Shown here piece after piece: positions 51,619 to 61,757 of a stretch of DNA of 64,000 nt. Numbering within the stretch: position 1 is the first letter of the stretch; each line of letters starts with the position of its first letter. The translations under genes were made by a program, and so were the position numbers. The notes below the pieces were generated by a model. The model saw only the letters and a list, made by a program, of their open reading frames with translations, ran no database searches and was not told the DNA's origin. The DNA comes from Bacteroidota bacterium (GTDB lineage Bacteria; Bacteroidota; Bacteroidia; Flavobacteriales; Flavobacteriaceae), in NCBI GenBank assembly GCA_023387965.1, contig JAEWHE010000014.1, forward strand, positions 124,001-188,000. The letters run 5' to 3'.

Positions 51619-52044
51619 ATGCCATTTATTTCAATTTACGTGCACATTGTGTTTACCACTAAAAATAGATTTCCATTTCTTAATACTATGGAATTAAGAA
51701 AAAAAGTTTGGAAACATATTTTTGAAAACGCTAAAAGTAAAGATATTCATATTGATATGGTTAATGGATATTCAGACCATTGTCACATATTATTATCGCT
51801 TAAATCATCTGAAAATATTAGCCAAATCCTCAAATTAGTAAAAGGAGAAAGTTCGAAATGGATTAATGACAGTCGATTAATTTTAGAAAAATTTGAATGG
51901 CAAAATGATTATTATGCAATATCAGTTTCAAATTCTCATCTTCAAAGAGTTAGAAATTATATTAAAAATCAGGAAGTTCATCACTCGAAAAAAAGTCTGG
52001 ATGATGAGATAAAGTTAGTTAGTAAAGTGGTAAATGCTAAGTAA
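51619..52044 (+). CDS. IS200-like Y1 transposase, REP-associated (RAYT)
   Basis: A 141-residue HUH single-strand transposase. The metal-binding HUH motif is His54-Cys55-His56 in SDHCHILLSL and the catalytic tyrosine is Tyr114 in VRNYIKNQEVHH. N-terminal YVHIVFTTKNRFPFL is typical of the family. It is complete, with an ATG and no stop. No tnpB is present. Both flanks carry repeats of the same palindrome in the same orientation, which is the arrangement of a RAYT with its REP sequences rather than a plain insertion sequence. It probably acts on the palindromes themselves. Confidence 0.92.
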   Translation: MPFISIYVHIVFTTKNRFPFLNTMELRKKVWKHIFENAKSKDIHIDMVNGYSDHCHILLSLKSSENISQILKLVKGESSKWINDSRLILEKFEWQNDYYAISVSNSHLQRVRNYIKNQEVHHSKKSLDDEIKLVSKVVNAK

Positions 52045-52090
52045 TTTCCTTTCTTCTGATAAATTTAAAGTTTGATTCGTTTTCATCCCT

Positions 52091-52234
52091 CTGAATAAAT
52101 TCAGAGGTAATTGATTTTGTCTACCTTCTGGTATCAATTACAACCGACTTCAGTCGGTTGAGAACCGAAAACTTCAGCCGGTTAAGTAAACAAAGACTTT
52201 AGTCGGTTGAGATAAAAAGACTTATTCGGTTGCG
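52091..52234 (+). repeat. REP-like palindrome cluster, right flank of the RAYT gene
   Basis: Repeats the left 75-bp module in direct orientation (CTGAATAAATTCAGAG, here part of a perfect 18-nt palindrome), then four REP copies at 52143, 52168, 52194 and 52216. The last copy touches the stop codon of the esterase gene. Confidence 0.85.
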
Positions 52235-52235
52235 T

Positions 52236-53012
52236 TTAAAGCAACCACAAAACCGCTTCCGCAAAACCTTCTCGCCATAATTTTTCGTTGTGTTCGCCAC
52301 CTTTAACTTCCACTAATTTGTCGAGTTTCAGACAATAACAGCGGTTTTCATCGAGCAATTTTTTCATCCGTTGCACTTCCGCTACTAACGTTTCACTTTC
52401 TTTATCGCCGTACAAAAAGAAAATTTTGGCTTTAATTTTTTCTGACTTTTGCGTAAGCGAATAAATTTCGTCAGAAAACCAAAAAGATGGCGAAAAAACG
52501 CCCGCTTTTCCGAAAACTTCCGGATATTTCAATACAGCATAATAGGAGACCAAACCTCCAAGAGAACTTCCAAAAATCACTGTATTATTTGCATTAGATT
52601 TCGTTCGGTAATTTTTGTCAACGTGCGGTTTTAAGGTTTTCACGATGAATTCTAAATATGCATCTGCTTTTCCGCCACCATATTTTTCATGTGGAAAAGG
52701 CGTTAATTCATCGATTCTTTTTTCGTTTCCGTGTTCAATCCCAACGAGAATTGCCTTTGTTTTCAGGCTATCAAGTGTTTCATCCACTTGCCATTCACCT
52801 GCAAAAGAAGTTTTGGCGTCAAATAAATTCTGAGCGTCGTGCATGTAAATCACAGGATATTTTTTGTTAGAATTTTCACAACCAATGGGCAAATACAGCC
52901 AGATTTTTTTGGTTGTTGAAAGTTGTGGTGCTTCAAGTTCAAACTGTAAAACCGTTCCCTTTTGAGCGAAAACAAAAAGTGGAAGAATCAGGAATAAAAT
53001 GAGATATTTCAA
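52236..53012 (-). CDS. Exported alpha/beta-hydrolase esterase (Fes/YieL type)
   Basis: A 258-residue hydrolase. Signal peptide to FAQK (about residue 18). The nucleophile elbow GSSLGG holds Ser150. Preceding features are YPVIYMHDAQNLFD (typical of the esterase D/enterochelin esterase family), the FGSSLGGLVSYYAV helix, and a late acid/His region KGGEHNEKLW with the likely catalytic His. The start appears to be TTG at 53012. Substrate unknown. The gene is convergent with the RAYT unit, and its 3' end abuts a REP copy. Confidence 0.82.
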   Translation of the reverse strand: MKYLILFLILPLFVFAQKGTVLQFELEAPQLSTTKKIWLYLPIGCENSNKKYPVIYMHDAQNLFDAKTSFAGEWQVDETLDSLKTKAILVGIEHGNEKRIDELTPFPHEKYGGGKADAYLEFIVKTLKPHVDKNYRTKSNANNTVIFGSSLGGLVSYYAVLKYPEVFGKAGVFSPSFWFSDEIYSLTQKSEKIKAKIFFLYGDKESETLVAEVQRMKKLLDENRCYCLKLDKLVEVKGGEHNEKLWREGFAEAVLWLL

Positions 53013-53065
53013 TTTTTTCGTTAAATTAATTTTAAAATAATAAATTAGCTAAAAATACAACATTT

Positions 53066-53467
53066 ATGAAACTACATGATAAGAAATTAACGCTGCTTCT
53101 TGAAATGACTTCCTTTGCTCTTGTGGATGGAAAGCTCCATGAGCGAGAATATCAGTTTTTAAGCCTTGTCGCAAGCGAACTTAAAATACCTCAAGAAATG
53201 TTTCGTAATCTTTTGCGTCTACAAATCAATCCGGCACCAATAAAACCTGAAACCATTCGAATTGAGCATTTTTACAGATTGGCACTTTTAATGTTTTGTG
53301 ACGGTGTTATTGACGAAAGAGAAGAAATTGCAATTAGGGAAATAGGCGTGAATATGGGACTTGACCCTTTCGCCATCAATCGGATACTTAAAGAAATGGA
53401 ACAATCGCCATCACGGATAATCGACCCAGAAAGATTGATTAAGATTTTTATGGAGCAGAAGAATTGA
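53066..53467 (+). CDS. TerB-like hypothetical protein
   Basis: A 133-residue helical cytoplasmic protein. The pattern FALVDGKLHEREYQFLSLVASEL repeated as LMFCDGVIDEREEIAIREIGVNMGL shows two EF-hand-like DG-x-x-x-x-E helical hairpins, as in TerB-family tellurite-resistance-like proteins. No metal-binding function is proven for this kind. Divergent from the esterase gene; no ter neighbours are present, so a tellurite role should not be assumed. Confidence 0.7.
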   Translation: MKLHDKKLTLLLEMTSFALVDGKLHEREYQFLSLVASELKIPQEMFRNLLRLQINPAPIKPETIRIEHFYRLALLMFCDGVIDEREEIAIREIGVNMGLDPFAINRILKEMEQSPSRIIDPERLIKIFMEQKN

Positions 53468-53475
53468 TTTTTATT

Positions 53476-53580
53476 TAGAAGCACAAACTTCAGGCATCTT
53501 TTAAACTTCGTTCCCGCTTTCCGTTGCAATCTTTTGTGGCAGAAAAAGCCACAAAAGGATTTCCACTTCAATCGGGGCTA
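53476..53580 (-). repeat. Dispersed hairpin repeat, copy E
   Basis: On the minus strand: TAGCCCCGATTGAAGTGGAA, core hairpin TTTTGTGGC / GCCACAAAA, arm AAGATTGCAACGGAAAGCGG, and a tail GATGCCTGAAGTTTG ending in GCTTCTAAA like copy C. It fills the gap between two convergent genes and may act as a terminator. Confidence 0.8.
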
Positions 53581-53598
53581 AGTCAAAACTTTAGGCTT

Positions 53599-55590
<1,992 letters not shown>

Positions 55591-55743
55591 AAGATTTGCG
55601 TTGGATTACAAAGGTAATTAATATGTTTTTAGTACGGAATTGTGTTAACTTTTTATAGGAAAATTGCTAACCGTCGGAATGACAAGATGGATAGAATGAC
55701 AAGTTGCTTTATAATTTACAACACGAATAGAAAATTTTTTTTT

Positions 55744-56322
55744 TTAAAGCAAATTATGAATCTTCGCATACTGCAAAAGCATAATTGTCTTGGCATCTTC
55801 AATTTCGCCAGAAGCAATCATCTCAATTGCTTTTTCAAAATTTATTTCGAGAATCTCAATATTTTCATGTTCAGATTCGAGTCCGCCGCCTTTTCCGGTT
55901 TTCATTTCTTTAGAATATTCTCCCACAAAAAAATGAATAATTTCCGTTACAGCTCCAGGCGACATGTAAGCCTGAAAAATTTTTTTAACCGAATGAATCG
56001 TGTAACCGGTTTCTTCCTGAACTTCACGTTTTATCGTGTCTTCCGGATTTTCTTCTTCCAGCATTCCGGCACAAGCCTCGATTAACATTCCCGATTTATT
56101 TTTGTTTAAAAAAGTAGGTAAACGAAATTGTTTGACCAAGACAACCGACTGATTTTCTTTGTTATAAAGCAAAATAGTGGCTCCGTTTCCGCGGTCTAAA
56201 ACTTCCCGCGTTTGTGTTTCGGACTTTTTTTCGTCAGTATATTGAAGCGTAACTTTTTTGTAAGTATAGTGTTTCTGTGAAAGAATTTCTTCTGATTTTA
56301 TTTCGATTTTAGGATCTTTCAT
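55744..56322 (-). CDS. nudK: NudK-type Nudix hydrolase (GDP-mannose pyrophosphatase)
   Basis: A 192-residue cytoplasmic Nudix enzyme. The Nudix box is CAGMLEEENPEDTIKREVQEETGY (about 93-116), with Ala at the usual first Gly, as in E. coli NudK. The flanking AYMSPGAVTEIIHFFVGEY matches NudK closely. Expected reaction: GDP-mannose to GMP and mannose-1-phosphate. A Thr/Lys-rich N-terminal strand region precedes the box. ADP-ribose hydrolysis is the alternative in the wider family. Confidence 0.85.
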   Translation of the reverse strand: MKDPKIEIKSEEILSQKHYTYKKVTLQYTDEKKSETQTREVLDRGNGATILLYNKENQSVVLVKQFRLPTFLNKNKSGMLIEACAGMLEEENPEDTIKREVQEETGYTIHSVKKIFQAYMSPGAVTEIIHFFVGEYSKEMKTGKGGGLESEHENIEILEINFEKAIEMIASGEIEDAKTIMLLQYAKIHNLL

Positions 56323-56401
56323 GATTCAAATTTCTTTTAAAAATAGAATTTTTAAGGCAAATTTAGGGTAGACCAAATTTTAATTTTGCGTTAAAAGCGT
56401 T

Positions 56402-57064
56402 TCAGTCGAAACATTCCATCAACAATAAATCGCCTTGTTCGTGTTCAATAACGACCATTCCATCTGAAGCCGTTTTGTTAGAACTTCCGGTTCTGTAACC
56501 CATTGTAAGTGATTCATTTTGAAGTTGGTAAGTTAAATTTTTTGTAGAAATTCCACTCACTTCGCCAATGGGAATTAAAGAAATCGGGAAATCTTTTGGG
56601 TACCACTTCTGAAATTTTTTTGGCAACTGAAAAATCTTTGAATAATCGTCTAAAATCACAATTTTTAACTGGTTTTGATAGCGAACAATGTTGGTAATAT
56701 TGGTGATGGTGTGATCGGCTCGTTTTCCAGTAGCCCAAACCACATTTACTGCTTTGTGGTTTTTTTTTATCAAATAATCGAAGGCTTTTTCGAGATCAGT
56801 TTTGTCTTGGTCTGGAGCGTGAACAATTTCTAAAGGATAATTTTTTTCACGATAAATTTCCGGATTAAAACCGCGATCGAAATCTCCAAGCAAGACATCG
56901 ACCTTAATATTTAATGCCAAAACCCTTTCTATCGCTGAATCTAACACAATCACAAGAGGCGACCATTCTAATAACTGACCCAATAATTCGTTGTTACACG
57001 AAGCACCGTTGGCAATAATTAAAGCCGGTTCCTGATCGTCGCGAACAATGTGGTGAGATGACAT
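56402..57064 (-). CDS. thiN: Thiamine pyrophosphokinase
   Basis: Transfers pyrophosphate from ATP to thiamine. The 220-residue protein shows the N-terminal domain pattern LIIANGASCNNELLGQLL, VVIVLDSAIERVLALNIKVDVLLGDFD (metal/nucleotide binding), and DLEKAFDYLIKKN followed by VWATGKRADHTITN. The C-terminal beta domain has ISLIPIGEVSGISTKNLTYQLQ and LTMGYRTGSSNKTASDGMVVIE for thiamine binding. No TPP riboswitch was recognised upstream. It lies 80 nt upstream of nudK on the same strand. Confidence 0.85.
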   Translation of the reverse strand: MSSHHIVRDDQEPALIIANGASCNNELLGQLLEWSPLVIVLDSAIERVLALNIKVDVLLGDFDRGFNPEIYREKNYPLEIVHAPDQDKTDLEKAFDYLIKKNHKAVNVVWATGKRADHTITNITNIVRYQNQLKIVILDDYSKIFQLPKKFQKWYPKDFPISLIPIGEVSGISTKNLTYQLQNESLTMGYRTGSSNKTASDGMVVIEHEQGDLLLMECFD

Positions 57065-57159
57065 TTTAGTTTTGGTTTTAAAAGTTTAAAGTTCAAAGTT
57101 TCAGGTTGTGGAAACCAAAAACTTCAAACTTTAAACGTTGTATAATTATTTTATGAAAA

Positions 57160-59382
57160 TTATTTCAGCTTTGCCAAAATGCCGTTCAGTGTTTCACTCG
57201 GACGCATGGCTGCAAAAGTTTTTTCGTGGTTTGGTTTGTAATATCCGCCAATGTTTTGACTTTTGCCTTGAGCACCAATTAATTCGCTGTTGATTTTTTC
57301 TTCGTTAGCAGTCAACTCTTCAGCAATTGGTTGGAAAACAGCTTTTAAATCAGCATCTTTTTCTTGCGAAGCCAAAGCTTGAGCCCAATATAAAGCAGTG
57401 TAAAAATGCGAACCTCTGTTGTCAATTTGTCCTACTTTTCTTGCAGGAGATTTGTCGTTGTCCAAGAATTTTTCGGTAGCTTGGTCTAAAGTATCGGCTA
57501 AAATCAAGGCTTTTGCATTGTTTTGGGTTTGTCCTAAATGTTCAAGCGAAACGCCTAAAGCCAAAATTTCACCTAGAGAATCCCAACGCAAATAACCTTC
57601 TTCCAAAAATTGATCCACGTGTTTTGGAGCAGAACCTCCGGCACCAGTTTCAAACAAACCTCCGCCGTTCATCAATGGAACGATTGAAAGCATTTTTGCA
57701 GAAGTTCCCAATTCTAAAATTGGAAATAAATCGGTTAAATAATCACGTAAAACGTTTCCTGTTACCGAAATGGTGTCTTTTCCGTCTTTGATTCTTTCTA
57801 ACGAAAATTGAGTGGCTTCAATAGGATTTAAAATCTTAATATCCAATCCGTTAGTGTCGTGGTCTTTTAAATATTTTTCAACTTTTTTAATGATTTCTCT
57901 GTCGTGAGCACGTTTTTCATCTAACCAAAAAACAGCTGGCGTTTCAGACAATCTCGCACGGTTTACGGCCAATTTTACCCAGTCTTGGATAGGAGCGTCT
58001 TTGGTTTGGCACATTCTAAAAATATCGCCTTCTTCCACATTTTGTTCCATTAAAATTTCGCCTTTGCTGTTGATTACTTTTACAACACCTTGCGTTTCAA
58101 TTTGGAAAGTTTTATCATGCGAACCATATTCTTCCGCTTTTTGCGCCATCAAACCCACATTTGGAACGCTTCCCATGGTTTTTGGATCAAAAGCGCCATG
58201 TTTTTTACAAAAATCAATTGTTGCCACGTAAACTCCTGCGTAAGAACGATCCGGAATGATGGCTTTTGTATCTTGTTGTTTGCCTTCTTTGTTCCACATT
58301 TGTCCCGAAGTCCTGATCATTGCCGGCATTGAAGCATCGACAATTACATCTGAAGGAACGTGAAGATTGGTGATTCCTTTATCCGAATTTACCATGGCAA
58401 TTGCTGGACCGTTTGCAATTGCAGCATTCAAATCTGCTTCAACTTCTGCTTGTTTTGAATGACCAGAAATTTTTGCATAAACATCGCCCAAACCATTTTT
58501 GGTATTAACGCCAAGTTCTGCGAAAAGGGCTTTGTGTTTTTCAAAAACATCAGCAAAAAATACGTCCACGATTGCTCCAAAAATAATTGGGTCGGAAACT
58601 TTCATCATGGTTGCTTTTAGGTGAACAGAAAACAACACATTTTTGGCTTTTGCATCTTCAATTTCTTTTGAAATAAAATTTTTAAGCGATTTTAAATTCA
58701 AAACCGAACTGTCAATTACTTCTCCTGCTTTTAAATTTGAAGTTTCTTTTAAGGTTTTCGTCGAACCGTCATTGGCTACAAATTCAATTTTAAAAGTATC
58801 CGCTTCGTTGATCGTAACTGACTTTTCAGTGCTGTAAAAATCACCTTCGCTCATTGAAGCCACGTGAGTATTTGAATCAGATGACCAAGCTCCCATGGAA
58901 TGTGGATGTTTTTTTGCGTAATTTTTTACCGCTTTCGGAGCACGACGATCTGAATTTCCTTCACGTAAAACCGGATTTACTGCAGATCCTAAAACTTTTG
59001 CATATTTAGCTTTTATATTTTTTTCTTCATCGGTTTTGGCATCTTCTGGATATTCCGGAAGTGCATAACCTAAAGCTTGCAGTTCTTTAATAGCATCTTT
59101 TAATTGCGGAATTGACGCGGAAATATTAGGTAGTTTGATGATATTAGCTTCCGGAGTGGTAGCCATTTGACCCAATTCTGTAAGGTGGTCGTTTATTTTT
59201 TGTTCTGCTGAAAGAAATTCAGGAAAGTTGGCGATGATTCTGCCTGCGAGAGAAATGTCGCGGGTTTCAACATCTATTTTGGCTGGAGCCACAAAAGATT
59301 CGATGATTGGGAGAAATGAATGTGTGGCGAGCATTGGAGCTTCGTCTGTAATGGTGTAAATAATTTTTGCTTTTTCAGACAT
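57160..59382 (-). CDS. icd: Monomeric NADP-dependent isocitrate dehydrogenase
   Basis: TCA-cycle oxidation of isocitrate to 2-oxoglutarate, forming NADPH. At 740 residues it is the monomeric 80-kDa IDH type, distinct from the 45-kDa dimeric enzyme. It starts with SEKAKIIYTITDEAPMLATHSFLP and has NSDRRAPKAVKNYAKKHPH, HVPSDVIVDASMPAMIR, the segment VFWLDEKRAHDREI, and KMLSIVPLMNGGGLFETGAGGSAPKH. The strand-rich folds are as expected. A TATATTTG -7 element lies at 59438-59445 on the minus strand. Confidence 0.95.
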   Translation of the reverse strand: MSEKAKIIYTITDEAPMLATHSFLPIIESFVAPAKIDVETRDISLAGRIIANFPEFLSAEQKINDHLTELGQMATTPEANIIKLPNISASIPQLKDAIKELQALGYALPEYPEDAKTDEEKNIKAKYAKVLGSAVNPVLREGNSDRRAPKAVKNYAKKHPHSMGAWSSDSNTHVASMSEGDFYSTEKSVTINEADTFKIEFVANDGSTKTLKETSNLKAGEVIDSSVLNLKSLKNFISKEIEDAKAKNVLFSVHLKATMMKVSDPIIFGAIVDVFFADVFEKHKALFAELGVNTKNGLGDVYAKISGHSKQAEVEADLNAAIANGPAIAMVNSDKGITNLHVPSDVIVDASMPAMIRTSGQMWNKEGKQQDTKAIIPDRSYAGVYVATIDFCKKHGAFDPKTMGSVPNVGLMAQKAEEYGSHDKTFQIETQGVVKVINSKGEILMEQNVEEGDIFRMCQTKDAPIQDWVKLAVNRARLSETPAVFWLDEKRAHDREIIKKVEKYLKDHDTNGLDIKILNPIEATQFSLERIKDGKDTISVTGNVLRDYLTDLFPILELGTSAKMLSIVPLMNGGGLFETGAGGSAPKHVDQFLEEGYLRWDSLGEILALGVSLEHLGQTQNNAKALILADTLDQATEKFLDNDKSPARKVGQIDNRGSHFYTALYWAQALASQEKDADLKAVFQPIAEELTANEEKINSELIGAQGKSQNIGGYYKPNHEKTFAAMRPSETLNGILAKLK

Positions 59383-59598
59383 TATTGTGTGGTTTATTTG
59401 TTTGTAAATGCTTGTTTGTTTTGTTTGTCAAGGATTGCAAATATAAGAAATTGAAGCTGATTTTAGAAGCGTTTGGTGGGCGAAATCGTTTGATTTGAGG
59501 ATTTTAAAATTTTTTTAGGAAGAATTGTGAAATTGACAATTTTTTATCCGCAAACTGCTTTCCTGAAACTTTACAAATATTAATATGGATTTTTTAAA

Positions 59599-59728
59599 TA
59601 GCCCTGATTAAAGCGGAAATCCTTTTTTTAATTGCCTCGGATGTTAATCCGAAGGTAATTTAAAAAAGATTGCAGCGAAAAGCAGGAATGACGTTGGCTG
59701 AAAATGCCTAAACCTTTCGCTTCTTAAA
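59599..59728 (+). repeat. Dispersed hairpin repeat, copy C
   Basis: 5' arm TAGCCCTGATTAAAGCGGAA, core ATTGCCTCGGA-T-GTTAATCCGAAGGTAAT, 3' arm AAAAGATTGCAGCGAAAAGC, then GGAATGACGTTGGCTGAAAA and tail CTTTCGCTTCTTAAAAAAT. Fills part of the 443-bp gap between icd and rplS; the rest of the gap (59446-59598) holds no gene. Confidence 0.85.
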
Positions 59729-59772
59729 AAATAAATTGAATTAGTTAATGAGAATCTGAAACGAGTTCAGAT

Positions 59773-59804
59773 TAAAAAAAAATCCCGAATTGCTTCGGGA
59801 TTTT
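59773..59804 (-). terminator. Terminator after rplS
   Basis: On the minus strand AATCCCGAA / TTCGGGATT with a short loop and a T8 run. Confidence 0.8.
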
Positions 59805-59825
59805 GGTATGAAAAGACGTGTTGAA

Positions 59826-60176
59826 TTAGATTCTTCTGTCTTTGATTTTTGCTTTTTTACCTGTAAGTTCACGGAAGTAGAAGATACGAGCTCTACGAAC
59901 TTTACCAGTTTTGTTGATTTCGATTTTTTGTAAAGCAGGCATGTTGATTGGGAAAATACGCTCAACTCCTACAGCACCTGACATTTTACGGATTGTAAAA
60001 GTTTCGGTTGTACCTGAACCTCTTCTTTGGATTACAACTCCTTTGAAGAACTGTGTTCTTGTTTTTTCACCCTCTTTAATTTCGTAATAAACTGTGATTG
60101 TGTCTCCAGCTCCGAAAGTTGGGAAGTCTTTTTTTGTAATAAATTCGTCTTTCACGAATTGCATCAAATCTGCCAT
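59826..60176 (-). CDS. rplS: Ribosomal protein bL19
   Basis: Large-subunit protein at the 30S-50S interface. The 116-residue sequence has GDTITVYYEIKEGEKTRTQFFKGVVIQRRGSG, TIRKMSGAVGVERIFPINMPALQKIEI, and RRARIFYFRELTGKKAKI. All are diagnostic. Unlike many bacteria, trmD is not directly fused in a tight operon: a 195-bp gap separates it. A TATCTTTG -7 element at 60251-60258 on the minus strand gives it a separate promoter and a leader of about 70 nt. Confidence 0.97.
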   Translation of the reverse strand: MADLMQFVKDEFITKKDFPTFGAGDTITVYYEIKEGEKTRTQFFKGVVIQRRGSGTTETFTIRKMSGAVGVERIFPINMPALQKIEINKTGKVRRARIFYFRELTGKKAKIKDRRI

Positions 60177-60250
60177 TTTGTTTGATTTAAATTGTTGATT
60201 ATCAGAGCAACATTCACGATTTTCGCCAGAGGTTGGTCCGAAATAGTGTG

Positions 60251-60258
60251 CAAAGATA
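60251..60258 (-). promoter_or_regulatory. Candidate rplS promoter -7 element
   Basis: TATCTTTG on the minus strand. The resulting leader contains a TGTTG / CAACA stem-loop just before the start codon, a possible site for autogenous control. Confidence 0.45.
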
Positions 60259-60319
60259 ATATAAATTATTAATTATGAGTTATGAATTATGAGTTTTTTT
60301 AAAGTTTAAGGTTAATCCG

Positions 60320-60373
60320 AAATCTTAAATCTTAAATCTTATATCATAAGTCTTAAATCTAAAATCATAAATC
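60320..60373 (-). repeat. AT-rich word repeats downstream of trmD
   Basis: Repeats of AAATCTTA end in the 20-bp sequence complementary to GATTTATGATTTTAGATTTA. That sequence recurs perfectly, inverted, at 61052-61071 on the other side of trmD. Confidence 0.75.
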
Positions 60374-61049
60374 ATCTATCCAACAAATCGGGTCTTCTGT
60401 TTTTAGTGTGTTCAAAGGCTTTTTCTTCACGCCATTGGTCGATTTTGGCAAAATTTCCGCTTAATAAAATATCGGGAACTTTTAAACCTTTATATTCTGC
60501 TGGTCTTGTGTAAATTGGTGGAGATAGTAAATTATCTTGAAAACTATCGGTTAACGCTGAAGTTTCGTTGCTTAAAACACCAGGGATCAAGCGGATTAAA
60601 GCGTCGGATAAGACCAAAGCTCCCAATTCTCCTCCGGACAAAACGTAATCTCCAATAGAAATTTCTTTTGTAATAAATTGATCGCGAACACGTTGGTCGA
60701 CACCTTTATAATGTCCGCATAAAATGATGATATTTTTCAAGGACGACATCCGGTTTGCCATTCCTTGATTTAGAGTTTCGCCATCTGGCGTCATGTAAAT
60801 AATTTCGTCGTAATCTCTTTCCGATTTTAATTTGGTAATGCAATCGTCAATGGGCTGAATCATCATAACCATACCAGCTCCACCGCCAAATTGATAATCG
60901 TCCACACTTTTTTGTTTATTCGTCGTATAATCGCGAAGATTGTGAAAATGAACTTCTACCAAATTTTTTTCAATGGCACGTTTCATAATCGAACCTTCAA
61001 ACGGGCTTCTTAATAATTCAGGTAAAACGGTGATGATGTCGATTCGCAA
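60372..61049 (-). CDS. trmD: tRNA (guanine-N1)-methyltransferase TrmD
   Basis: Methylates G37 of tRNAs that read CNN codons, using SAM in a deep trefoil knot. The 225-residue protein has MRIDIITVLPELL, GGGAGMVMMIQPI, and the knot segments IILCGHYKGVDQRV and EISIGDYVLSGGELGALVLSDALIRLIPGVL. The start is TTG at 61049: no in-frame ATG lies between the upstream repeat and this codon, and the first residues match the family start. Flanked on both sides by inverted AT-rich repeats. Confidence 0.94.
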   Translation of the reverse strand: MRIDIITVLPELLRSPFEGSIMKRAIEKNLVEVHFHNLRDYTTNKQKSVDDYQFGGGAGMVMMIQPIDDCITKLKSERDYDEIIYMTPDGETLNQGMANRMSSLKNIIILCGHYKGVDQRVRDQFITKEISIGDYVLSGGELGALVLSDALIRLIPGVLSNETSALTDSFQDNLLSPPIYTRPAEYKGLKVPDILLSGNFAKIDQWREEKAFEHTKNRRPDLLDR

Positions 61050-61050
61050 G

Positions 61051-61143
61051 GGATTTATGATTTTAGATTTATGATTTAAGAGATATATTTATGATTTTAG
61101 ATTTGAGATTAACTTTAAACCTGAAACTTTAAACTTCAAACTT
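61051..61143 (+). repeat. AT-rich word repeats upstream of trmD
   Basis: First block (61051-61106) holds three variants of TTTATGATTTTAGATTT. Second block (61110-61143) holds CTGAAACTTTAAACTTC words also found at 57080-57136. Together they fill the gap to the DUF1569 gene. Confidence 0.75.
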
Positions 61144-61147
61144 CAGT

Positions 61148-61600
61148 TTACGCTCCAAACTGTTTCAAGTGATGATCCAAATGTTTCCACTGGATAGAAC
61201 CCCATTGCTCATCGGTTAAAGTTCCGAAAAAAGGGTGTTTTTTATTCGGGATGGAATTGGGTCCTTCGGTCGAAAATTTTTCAATCAGTTCAATTAATGT
61301 AGTTCGGGCTTGTTCAAAATCATGTTGCCCGGAAATTCTAAATTCTTTCGCTGTTGGCAAATCTTTTTTAAATCGAAAATTATTTTGAGTCAATTGTCTT
61401 TTGCCTAATCTTCCAAAAATATATCCCAAAAGACCCACTTTTATTTTCAAATCACCAAAAGCAACTTTAATAGGTTGTTGGCAATGCACTAACATTTGAC
61501 CCACATTCATTGTTCCCCATTCATTTTGGGAAATAGGTTTCAACGAATTAATTCTGTCAATGATTTGGCGGCTTCCTTCAGGATGAAATAGCGTTTCCAT
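61148..61600 (-). CDS. DUF1569 (DinB-like) protein
   Basis: A 150-residue cytoplasmic helical protein. Motifs MNVGQMLVHCQQPIKVAFGD and QWGSIQWKHLDHHLKQFG place histidines in helices where DinB/YfiT-fold proteins bind metal. DUF1569 belongs to this four-helix group. No enzymatic partner is nearby; it may be a thiol- or metal-dependent enzyme. Function not proven. Confidence 0.8.
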   Translation of the reverse strand: METLFHPEGSRQIIDRINSLKPISQNEWGTMNVGQMLVHCQQPIKVAFGDLKIKVGLLGYIFGRLGKRQLTQNNFRFKKDLPTAKEFRISGQHDFEQARTTLIELIEKFSTEGPNSIPNKKHPFFGTLTDEQWGSIQWKHLDHHLKQFGA

Positions 61601-61714
61601 AAAAATTTTGGCTATAAAGAATGTACAGTTTTTAACGAGACAAAATTATGGAAATTCGGTTGTAGTTGTGTCGTCGCTCTTATAAATTGTGATTATATTC
61701 ACATAAATAATTTG

Positions 61715-61722
61715 TAATTTTG
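61715..61722 (+). promoter_or_regulatory. Candidate -7 element of the isomerase promoter
   Basis: TAATTTTG lies 35 nt before the ATG at 61758. The -33 position is not clear. Confidence 0.4.
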
Positions 61723-61757
61723 CACCTTTCAAAATAATCATTCAAATAAAATATAAA

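Noticed and set aside
51619..52044. Complete IS200/IS605 insertion sequence with clear ends
   Set aside because: There is no tnpB, and the flanks are multiple same-orientation REP palindromes rather than one left and one right end.
53066..53467. Tellurite resistance function
   Set aside because: Only the TerB-like fold pattern is visible; no terA, terC, terD or terZ neighbour exists.
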